Origin: Mesotaenium endlicherianum
Lineage: Eukaryota; Streptophyta; Zygnematophyceae; Zygnematales; Mesotaeniaceae
Length of the DNA stretch: 64,000 nt
Assembly: GCA_009602735.1 (NCBI GenBank)
Contig: WELA01012532.1
Location: 238,706 to 302,705 of the forward strand
Direction of reading: 5' to 3'
Shown here one piece after another: positions 20,087-28,818 of the stretch. Below the pieces are notes generated by a model. That model made no database searches and was not told where the DNA came from. It saw only the letters and a list, made by a program, of their open reading frames with translations. The translations under genes were made by a program, and so were the position numbers. The stretch's first letter is position 1. The number at the start of each line of letters is the position of its first letter.

Positions 20087-21568
20087 TTAGGAGAGAGATG
20101 TCCCTGAGGCTCTATACTCAGGGGAGCCAGACCTCCTCCTGTCTTGGGGTCTTCTGAAGCTTGTCAGAGAGGGAGGTTCCGTGTAAGGACTTTGCGGAGA
20201 ACGTAGTAACTGGGCTGTTTCCTCCTGCACAGTCTGGAGGGAGGCAGCCTTCTCCTGGGCAGCCCTCAAACTAACAGGTACGTATACCGGCATCCCAGAA
20301 GGATGTTGCATGACATGAGCCAAGGGTACATGCCCTCTCTGCGAGGGAGATGCTGGCAGGCCTCTGGCTATCTCCCGAGCAGCCCTCCTCCTTGCCCTGA
20401 CTAACTGGGTCTCCTTGCCTGGAGATGGGGTCTGTCCTCTGGCAGTCCCCAGCCAAGTGATATCCTCCTCTTCAGCGAGTTGCTGCATGGCCAACCCCGC
20501 CTTCTCCCTTATAGGGGATGTGGCAGGCGTCAGGATCACGGCGGGGCTAGTGTCCTCCTCCTCGCCTTCCTCCTCGTCTTCCTCCGACTCCGCCTCCTCG
20601 CCGTCCCCGGGTTCCTCTGAGACTCCTGGGGTCTCCTCTGTCCGCTGCTCCAGCTCCTCCCGAGAAAAAGAATATCCTACTGACCTTCCCCTTTTGGGTG
20701 CTGGTGGGGGCTGCTGAGTGCGGACCGCATGGAGGTCCTTTTCCCCCTGCTTACTTGCCCATTTGGCATAAGCATGCTTCCCCTTGGAGAATGACTCTCG
20801 GGCCCTGCTTCTGTCCCCCTGCATCTCTTGGCTCATGCAGTCTCTGACTCCATCCAATCGTGGGTCTCAAGCCGCAATGTGAGGGGGCAATACAATGTTC
20901 CCCTTTTAGTCTGTCAGGAAATCCTCATCCGTCGCCCTATCATTCTGCTGATCCCTCATGTTGATGGTCATCCACCGCCAATCAGTGGGCTTTTGGAAGA
21001 AGGCAGCGTCTGTCTTTTTAAGAGTACAAGGGTACCAGTGCCCTGCAAAGTCCAGCTGGGCCATTGCCTTGGCCTCTCTGAACGTATATCCTACCATCCT
21101 GGCGTAATCGTGGTAGAGGAGGAGCCCTGTGCCGACCTCTATATACTTGTCAAAGTTTTCGGATGTCTCCCCTTCCTTCAGGAGGATTTCCTTCTGCGAC
21201 TCACTGCGACTTTTCTGGGCATACTTGAATGCCTCCTCCAGTTGATCAAAGCCCTTGCCCAGCACCGTGTAGCGGTAGCTGCTGATTCTCCTCTGTTCTT
21301 CTTCTTCAGCCTGCTGCTTCCGCTTCTCCTCAGCTTGCCTCTCCTCCTCTGCTTTCTTGGCCTCCTCTGAACCTTTTCTGTCCATTTCTTCCTGCCTCAG
21401 TCTGGCCTGTTCCTCCTCCTCCTTCTTCTGTGCCTCCCGCTGTTGTTGGAGTCGTTGTGATTCCCGAGCAATGATGGAAGATGATTCGATGTCTCCACGA
21501 AATTGTAAGTATTCTGCATGTGCCTCTTCCGCCCTTCTCTTCCTCTTGAGTTCCGACTTTTGAGTCAT
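20087..21568 (-). pseudogene. ORF3 of element D
   Basis: It starts at the ATG at 21566-21568 (MTQKSELKRKRRAEEAH). Residues of about 20-95 form a highly charged Glu/Lys/Gln coiled coil. The conserved domain follows: SYRYTVLGKGFDQLEEAF, KYIEVGTGLLLYHDYARMVG, then HWYPCTLKK, FFQKPTDWRWMTINM and a stop at 20906. After a frame change the C-terminal part (20857-20087) has SFSKGKHAYAKWA, a PKRGRSVGYS motif, a long acidic tract, GHVPLAHVMQHPSGMPVYV and an Arg/Ser/Pro tail. About 320 bases separate it from the pol stop. The function is unknown. The basic and acidic tracts and absence of membrane segments argue against an envelope protein. Confidence 0.82.
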
Positions 21569-21770
21569 CCTACTCAATCATAAACACAATGAAGTTAGTG
21601 AAGTCATGCCCTCTTGCCGTTACAGAGTGCCTTTGATAAAGAGGAACGCCATCGGGAGAGTTCCTAGTGTGGAATACTTGGTGTGAGTGAATATAATGGA
21701 AAAAGGAGTTGGAGAGCGAGTGAGTGTGAGCGCAGGTTGAGTGTGTAATATGGTGATCAGAGGATACCAC

Positions 21771-21846
21771 TCCCTCCAACTTAATTTTAAAGGTGGGCTG
21801 CCTGTCACAACCGTCACTAATTGTCGCATCCCCCTCCAACTTATAT
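21771..21846 (-). other. Polypurine-tract-like sequences between pol and ORF3 (element D)
   Basis: On the minus strand TTAAGTTGGAGGGA (21771-21784) and AAGTTGGAGGGGGATG (about 21829-21844) repeat the core of the 3' polypurine tract AAGTTGGAGGGAT seen before the LTRs of E and F. Element E has the same sequence at 31471-31485. Confidence 0.7.
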
Positions 21847-23006
21847 GGAGACAGGACCTCCTCTCACCTTCCCGTGTCAATTGAAATGACTGTTAGGGAG
21901 GTGCCCCAGCCGCCCGAAGGTGGAACCGTTTCAACGCCCCTTTGGCATTGGTCAGCTGGTCTTTAAATTCCCAAGTGTCCCCAGAGGCATCGTAACCCTT
22001 CCATCGGATGAGGTACTTCATGACATATTTAGACGATCGACGGACCGAGCGAGCGTCTAAAATCTCATCGACCTCATACTCCTCGGGATCGCCGTCCTGG
22101 ACAGCGGGGACCGGTCCCCGTTGGACAGGTAACCGACCTGTGAACAGTTTATCACCTTTGATGTATGGTTCGAGGAAGGAGACATTAAATACCGGGTGAC
22201 CCTTGTAGTCCGCTGACATGTTCAGTTCGTAAGCATTCTGACCGACACGACGTACCACCGAATATGGACCGACCCATACAGGGCCAAGCTTTTTCTTGAC
22301 CACACCACGGAGGTACAGGTGCTGAGTATGCAGTTTGACTAAATCGCCCTTAGAAAATGTCAGGTGCCGACGGTGTTGATTAGCATATTTTTGTTGGTTT
22401 TCTTGGGCTTTGTGCAGGTTTTGTTGGACTTCTGACAGAGTGTCAGCAAACTCTCGAGTTAACTGGAGGGAGACCGGGTTGTCAATCCCTTCATGGTCAG
22501 TTAAAGACTCCCCCTCTACATCTAAAGGAGACTTAGGGACGCTACCCAGGCTGAGTTCAAAAGGAGTTTTGCCCGTTGACGCGTGCACCGCACTGTTGAC
22601 CGCAAACTGAATTTGAGGCAACAGGTCATCCCAATTATCTTGTTTTTGGTTAATATATGCTCTCAGCACCTCCTGCAGAACTCGGTTAGTTCTTTCAGTT
22701 TGCCCATCAGTCTGAGGGTGGTTTGCTGTGCTGAGCAGCTGTTTGACTCCCATTAACCCCATTAAAGCTCTCCAGAACTTAGAGGTGAATTTTGAGTCTC
22801 TGTCTGAGATAATATTAGAAAGGAGCCCATGTTGGCATACTACATGGTTGTAGAACTGTCTCGCTGTTTCGAGTGCAGTTACTTTGACAGTTGTGGGGAT
22901 GAAAATGACCATTTTTGTCAGTTTATCCACGACTACCAATATCGAATCATGCCCATTTGCAGTTCGTGGCAGTGTGACCACCCAGTCCATGGATATAGTT
23001 TCCTAG

Positions 23007-23779
23007 TGTAATGAATCAGTATATTACTGGATATAATATTCATTTAAATATAATAGTAAATTATGTGCAGCCTGCTGAAGTTTAGTTATTAGCCAGTCTG
23101 CTGGACTTTACCTAATTAGTCAGTCTGCTGGACTTTACATAATTAGTCAGTCTGCTGGACTTTACATAATTATCAGTTTAATGACTCAGCCGGAAGCAGC
23201 AGGCTGAAGTCCTTATAAGTCAGCTTGCTGACCCATTCTTTGACAGCCAGCTGACTTCCGTACTCGGTAGCAGCGAACTGCCTTGATATGCATCTAAGTG
23301 CGATATGCTAGATGAATGGCCAGATGACATCCCTATGATGGATGGCTATTCGGGATGATGGGAGATGGCGGTGGATTTGGTTAACCGAGGTCCTACCAAC
23401 GTGGTTAACTCCCGGGTAGGCGGTGCCATCGCACTGACCGTTGAATAGTAAACTCATTCCGCGTACATACGCTAGGCATTGCTCTCGAGTTCGGCATTCG
23501 GACACGAGGCCAACTCTCTTGTACAGCTTACTGAGAGAGATCTGAATCCAAGGCGAGAAGCCATTGATACGCACTGTCTTCTAACCTTGCTTATGTATGA
23601 GTTTACTGATTGCATTATTGATGCTAGTTTACTCTCATTTGACTGACGAGTATTATTCACTGCTAGTGTGTTGTCCTTTGCCGTTAAACCAGTTAACGGA
23701 AAATACCATAAAGATTACTTGCTGATATAAAGATCTTTATTAATTGTTAATCGCCTATTTGGTAAGTCGATTCATTTCA
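23007..23779 (+). repeat. Solo LTR1 with 5-bp target duplication, inside integrase of D
   Basis: It runs from TGTAATGAATC to GATTCATTTCA. CCTAG stands at 23002-23006 and again at 23780-23784. Removing it rejoins the integrase reading GRWETISMDWV as found in element E. It is longer than other copies (773 bp), partly because of three tandem 27-bp units at 23094-23173. A TATAAAG box lies within the palindrome ATAAAGATCTTTAT at 23727-23740. Confidence 0.95.
23094..23173 (+). repeat. Three tandem 27-bp units in the U3 of the solo LTR1
   Basis: Units start at 23094, 23121 and 23148 with CAGTCTGCTGGACTTTAC. Other LTR1 copies have a single unit. It is a lineage-specific amplification in the presumed promoter/enhancer part of the LTR. 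Confidence 0.9.
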
Positions 23780-24215
23780 CCTAGCGTCCAGCTGGGATGG
23801 GCAGTGGTTGCAAGAGACCTCCGGGTGGTGTGTGCCGAGACTTATTTCTCTGACACTGGTCACAGGACTTGACATATTTCAAGACCTCCCGGGGTAACCC
23901 CTCCCAATTATAATGTTTTGCAAGTTTGCCAACAGTTTTGGCCTGCCCCAAATGTCCACCCAGGAGACTGTCATGAGCTTGACTCAGTAAGAGAGACCTT
24001 ATTTCCAAGTTATTAGGAATGACCAGCTTCTGCCTGCCTGAAGTGGTTTCAGTCACCCAGACCCCTCCCTTGAGCTTATACCCGAGTGCAGTAGCACGAC
24101 ACATACCAGTAGTGGGGCTGGGCTCAAATAATGGGTCAGAAAGGTAGGCTTTCCTAAGTTGTTCTAGGAAGGACTTTTTCACCTTTAGTGAAGTGAGTGC
24201 ACACAGGACTTTACC

Positions 24216-25650
24216 TATAGTAGTATGCCAACCCGAGGAAGGATCTAACTTCAGAGACAGACTGTGGTACTGGCCAGTCCCTTATGGTCTGGACTTTCTT
24301 AGAATCCACGCTGATGCCCTCTTTACTGACAATGTGGCCTAAGAATTCAATACTGTCTTTAAAGAAATCACACTATCTCATTTTAGCATATAAGTGATTC
24401 GTTCTCAACGTGTCCAAAACTGTCTTTAAGTGTTCAGCGTGCTGAGGTTCATCTTTAGAGAAAATCAAAATATCATCCAGGAAAACTTGCACAAACTTAT
24501 CCAAATAAGGTCTGAAAATATCATTCATAGCACCCATGAAGGTGGCAGGAGCATTAGTCAGTCCAAATGGCATCACGTTGAACTCATAGGTGATTTACTG
24601 GGAGAGATGTAACCATTTTCCTCAAGCTCTGCAATCTGTGTTTTCAACTCCTCGCTCTCCACATAAGACAAGCCATACGTGCGTTGCCAAGGTGGCTGAC
24701 TCCCAGGTAATAGATCAATCCTATGATCTACTTCCCTCTTAGGGGGTAGTCCTGGAGGCATATTAAATACATCAGTGTACTGAGCAACAATTTTTGCAGC
24801 AGTAGGGTGCTTCGGACGGCTTACCTTTTTCTCAACCACTTCTTCAGGTTCAGGAGGTACCTCTCTTAGCAGCAGACAGATTATTCTGTCCTCCTTCTGG
24901 TTCCAGCTTTTGACGAACTCCATTGCATTCAGCGACTTGCATCCTTCTGGAAGCCTCTTCTTTTCCTTCATTTGCCATCCACACAGGACAAGAAAAAGAG
25001 CACTGGTGGGTGCCAAGTTAGTCTGCCTATCACTGGCTCCTCTCACTTTAACTGTACCTCTGCTCCAACACACTTCAGCTTGATGTCTATTAAGCCAGGA
25101 CCTGCCTAGCACGAGATCATAAAAGCCAGTGTTGAGTACCTCAAATGTAAGCGTTTCAGTTAGAACTGCAATGCCAGAACCTAACTGGACCTCAATAGGC
25201 TTGGTTATAACTCCTCCCGGGATACTTGAGGCATCTCCAAGGAATATTTTTCTATTCCCTTGGGTGACAGTAGGCAGCCTTAGCCGCTTAACTAAGTCCT
25301 TGTGGATAAAAGTATGTGACGCCCCTCCGTCAACAAATGCCCTCACCTTCCTACCTGCAATCATGCAATGCAGTAGGATAGGGGGGACTGTCTTTTCCTG
25401 ACTTTCGCATTGTTCTCCTGACGTAGCAAAGAAATGTTGGACATCAGGTGGAACAAGAGCATCCAGAGTGTGCACTCTCTGGACGTCTATATTGCTGATG
25501 GTCTCCTTTATCTGGTTGTCAGGCATGCATAGTGAATCCAGTTCAGCAGGACCCATAATACCTGCTACGAGGGCAGCTAGTGACGACTCACTATCTCTAG
25601 CATCCTCACAGTCAGTAGACTGGATTACTGACTGTTGCTGTCTTTTAAAG
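24216..25650 (-). pseudogene. Protease and reverse transcriptase of element D, internally deleted
   Basis: The frame opens in the -1 frame relative to gag, with RQQQSVIQSTDCEDARDSES. The ATG at 25554-25556 is internal. Protease has AFVDGGASHTFIHKDLV, then FYDLVLGRSWLNRHQAEVCW. The pre-RT segment holds FNMPPGLPPKREVDHRIDL. RT then jumps from YISPSKSP straight to [18 protein letters not shown]. The palm block with YRALNRIT and SGYHQI is therefore missing. [16 protein letters not shown] and [13 protein letters not shown] remain, but the frame ends in FLGLA. RNase H is deleted, and the sequence passes directly to the integrase leader VLCALTSLKVKKSF. Confidence 0.88.
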
Positions 25651-27036
25651 GCTGGTCTTTTCTCTCGACCTTAGGCAGGTGCTTGACCGGACACTGTTCT
25701 CTGTAGTGGCCTTTCTGCTGACAATGGTAGCAAGTAGATTTTGCTGAGGCTGGTCTCGGCTTAGTCCTACCACCACCCCTTCCATAGCCACCTCGAGAGG
25801 GACCACCTCTACCTCTAGACTGAATAGCATTGTACTCATACTCATATTTATCATATCCCTGATTATCCTCAGCCTGGTCTCCTTCAATTGCATTGTAGGA
25901 ACCGTGGGGCTTTTTGACAATCTTAGACACCAAAGCGTTACTCTGGCGCTTGTGATTGAACTGCTGCTGATCCCAGGCGTCAGCATCCTGGATCAAGTCA
26001 GCCAGTTTCTCATACTTTTTCTCAGCAAAATGACCAGAGACCTCGGATTTCAAGCCATACCTGAAGTATGCTATCCTATACCGTTCTGGCAAATCAGGCT
26101 GCTTCATCATGTTCTCTTGGAACTTTTGAGCAAACTCAGCAACTGAAGTGGTCTGCTTCAGTGTCAGGGAGATCATCGCATAGATAGCTTTCTCCTGCTG
26201 GTTGATGACATCAAACTTCTCATGCAACTTCTCGACAAACTCTACCCATGTAGGGTCACCGAGTTGCCGAGCCTTACGCTCTGCCTTCCAGTAAAGCCAC
26301 CAGTCTGCGGCACTGCCTTTCAGGAGCGCACCGGTGTGCCTGACCTTCTTGTAATCTTGCAGTTCTGGGTAGTTCCATGGGGAGGTTTCCGCTTGGGCTT
26401 ACTAGGCCCTCGGCCACCACCACGAGTGGTTTGAGACCCCTGTTGGTCTCTGTCCCGCAGTAGGGACATTATGATTCTTTTGTCCTCCTGTTGGGACTGA
26501 TACATGGTCGCCATTTGCGACTGCATCTGAACGAACAATGCTCCCAAGTCTACACTCTGGGGTGGTAGATTAGCAAATGCGGCAGCAGCATTGACCTCTA
26601 CTCGCTGAGTAGTGTCCTCAACAATCCCTCTCGCTCCTGCAGCAGCAATTCCTGCCGCATTCAGCCGGTCACGTATTTGACCTAGGGGTACATTGAGTTG
26701 TACAGCAGGAGGTGGGTTCAAAACATTGGCCCTTGATGCCATGAGTTCCTCGACAGTGCGCTCGTTAGCTGGCTGTCTTTCCCTCCTTTCTGTGTCTTCA
26801 GCCGCCTTTGCTACTCGTTCAGCTTCTAGCCTGGCTCTCTCCTCCTCAGCTTGCTGTGCTGCGACTGCGGCAATAGCAGCTGCATCATCTGCAGCCTCTC
26901 TAGCTGCAGTATCTGCTACTGCTTCCGAATAGGTACGGGTTCCCGCTACATGGCTATCCGCCTGGTTTTTGATATTCTCGTTATCCTGGTTTTCCATGTC
27001 TCGAGAGTTGCTAGTTTGAGACCTTGTCCTTACCAT
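25625..27036 (-). pseudogene. Gag of element D
   Basis: It starts MVRTRSQTSNSRDMENQDN at 27036. The acidic Ala-rich helix, LNPPPAVQLNVPLGQI and RPPHG-like basic linker follow. A short deletion near 26380 shifts the frame. The gag core resumes with MHEKFDVINQQEKAIYAMIS, AEFAQKFQENMMKQPDLPER and KSEVSGHFAEKKYEKLADLI. A Gly/Arg-rich stretch and an intact CCHC knuckle CYHCQQKGHYREQC (25691-25732) come before the stop at 25625. The protein is the structural and RNA-packaging polyprotein. The pol frame overlaps its end in the -1 frame. Confidence 0.9.
25643..25649 (-). promoter_or_regulatory. Possible -1 frameshift heptamer between gag and pol (element D)
   Basis: On the minus strand the gag codons read CCT TTA AAA GAC, giving the heptamer T TTA AAA in register, six codons before the gag stop. 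The pol frame is open in the -1 frame from this point. Element E has TTTGAAA and element A TTTTAAA at the same place. Confidence 0.5.
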
Positions 27037-27055
27037 ACAAAGAAGACCGTGATAA

Positions 27056-27070
27056 CTGCTCCGATACCAC
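27056..27070 (-). other. Primer binding site of element D
   Basis: GTGGTATCGGAGCAG follows the LTR end TTTCA on the minus strand. Confidence 0.8.
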
Positions 27071-27788
27071 TGAAATGAATCGACTTACCAAATCAGCGAT
27101 TAACAGTTAATAAAGATCTTTATATCAGCAAGTAATCTTTATGGTATTTTTCGTTAACTGGTTAAACGGCAAAGGACAACACACCAGCAGTGAATAATAC
27201 TCGTAAGTCAAATGCGAGTAAACTAGCATCAATAATGCAAATCAGTAAACTCATACATAAGCAAGGTTAGAAGACAGTGCGTATCAATGGCTTCTCGCCT
27301 TGGATTCAGATGGCTCTCAGTAAGCTGTACAAGAGAGTTGGCCTCGTTCCGAATGCCGAACCCGAGAGCAATGCCTAGCATATGTACATGGAATGAGTTT
27401 ACTGTTCAACGGTCAGTGCCATGGCACCGCCTACCCGGGAGTTAACCACGTTGGTAGGACCTCGGTTAACCAAATCCACCGCCATCTCCCATCATGCCGA
27501 ATAGCCATCCATCATAGGGATGTCATCAGGCCATTCATCTAGCATGTCGTACTTAGATGCATATCAAGGCAGTTCGCTGCTACCGAGTACGGAAGTCAGT
27601 TGGCTGTCAATGAATGCGTCAGCATGTGACTTAAGTTGATTTCAACGTGCTGCTTTCGGCCGAGTCATTAAACTGATATTAGATATGAAGTCCAGCAGAT
27701 TGATACTAACTAGAGTTCAGCAGGCTGGACTTATTTAACTATTATAATTAAGTGAATATTATATCAACTAATATACTGATTCATTACA
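27071..27788 (-). repeat. LTR1, 5' LTR of element D
   Basis: Minus-strand LTR from TGTAATGAATC at 27788 to GATTCATTTCA at 27071. Its U3 terminus abuts the truncated gag of element E at 27789 with no E LTR in between. Confidence 0.92.
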
Positions 27789-28818
27789 CTATGCCACTGC
27801 TACTGCTGCATTTGCTACACTCCCACCTCAGAGTGTGGATTTAGGAGCATTGTTCGTGCAAATGTAATCGCAAATGGCGAGCATTTATCGATCCCAACAG
27901 AAGGACAACAGAATCATAATGTCTCTGCTGCGGGACAGAGACCAACTGGGTTCTCAAACCACTGGTGGTGGTGGCAAAGGGCCTAGTAAGCCCAAGCCAA
28001 AACCTCCCTAGGATTATGCTCCTGAGGGAAACAAAAAGTATTACCTGATCAACTTTCTCGCAGATATTGAGCAGTGCTGGACAACTACCCTAAACTGCAA
28101 GATTACGAGGTCAGGCACACTGGTACTCTACTGAAAGGCAGTGCAGCAGGCTGGTGGCTGTATTGGAGAGAAGAGAGTAAGGCTCAACAACTTGGTGACC
28201 CTACTTAGGCAGAGTTTGTCAAGAAACTGCATGAGTGTGATCAATCAGCAGGAGAAAGCTATCTATGCGATAATCTCCTTGACACTGAAGCACACCACTA
28301 CAGTTGCTGAATTTGCTCAAAAGTTTCACGAGATCATGATGAAGCAGTTAGACTTGCCAGAGCGATATAGGATAGCATACTTCAGGTATGGCCAAAAATC
28401 CGAAGTCAATGGTCATTTTGCTGAAAAGAAGTATGAGAAACTGGCTGACTAGATCCAGGTTGCTGATGCCTGGGATCAGCAGCAGTTCAATCACAAGCGC
28501 CAGAGTAATGCTTTGGTGTCTAAGGTTGTCAAAAAGCCCCACGGTTCCTACAATGCAAGTGAAGGAGACCAGGCTGAGGATGATCAGGGTGATGAATATG
28601 AGTATGAGTATAACTCTATGCAGTCTAGAGAAAGAGGTGGTTTCTCCCGTTGCGGCTATGGAAGAGGTGGTGGTCGGACTGAACCGAAACCAGCCTCAAC
28701 AAAATCTGTTTGCTTCCATTGCCAGCAGACGGGTCACTTCAGGGAGCAATGTCCAGTCAAACACCTCCAGAAGGTCAAGAGAAAAGACCAGCCTTTGAAA
28801 GACAGCAACAGTCAGTAA
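27789..28818 (+). pseudogene. Gag of element E, 5' truncated
   Basis: It enters at PPQSVDLGALFVQM followed by a stop. The linker GPSKPKPKPP also runs into a stop. The core is recognisable in pieces: NQQEKAIYAIISLTLKHTTT, QLDLPERYRIAYFRYGQKSE, then a stop at 28450-28452 after EKLAD. The C-terminal part (28513-28818) is open and has an Arg/Gly-rich stretch plus an intact CCHC knuckle CFHCQQTGHFREQC at 28711-28752. At least three stops or frame changes show that this copy is inactive, although the nucleocapsid end is intact. Confidence 0.88.

Larger units (their letters stand above)
21893..24182 (-). pseudogene. Integrase with chromodomain of element D, split by a solo LTR
   Basis: The N-terminal HHCC zinc domain (HDSLLGGHLG, later SCDQCQRNK) is at 24182-23785. 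The solo LTR1 interrupts at 23007-23779. The core then resumes: the first catalytic Asp is in MDWVVTLP, the second in SDRDSKF, and the Glu in PQTDGQTERTNR (DDE). The GPY/F module (KLGPVWVGPYSVV) and a C-terminal chromodomain with YEVDEILDAR and LIRWKGYDASGDTWEF follow. The stretch 22990-21893 (365 codons) has no stop. The enzyme inserts element cDNA; the chromodomain would tether it to modified histones. Apart from the insertion this is the least damaged gene of the nest. Confidence 0.92.
20003..27070 (-). mobile_element. Internal region of chromovirus element D
   Basis: The best-preserved LTR1 body. On the minus strand the order is primer site, gag, protease, RT, integrase, chromodomain, ORF3, hairpin, polypurine tract. 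Its LTRs are 27071-27788 (5') and 19282-20002 (3'). It is interrupted in integrase by a solo LTR1 of the same family. It lacks the centre of RT and all of RNase H through internal deletions. The chromodomain places it among chromoviruses (Ty3/gypsy). Confidence 0.92.

Noticed and set aside
23040-23180. CRISPR-like array
   Set aside because: The 27-bp units are directly adjacent without unique spacers and lie in a eukaryotic LTR.
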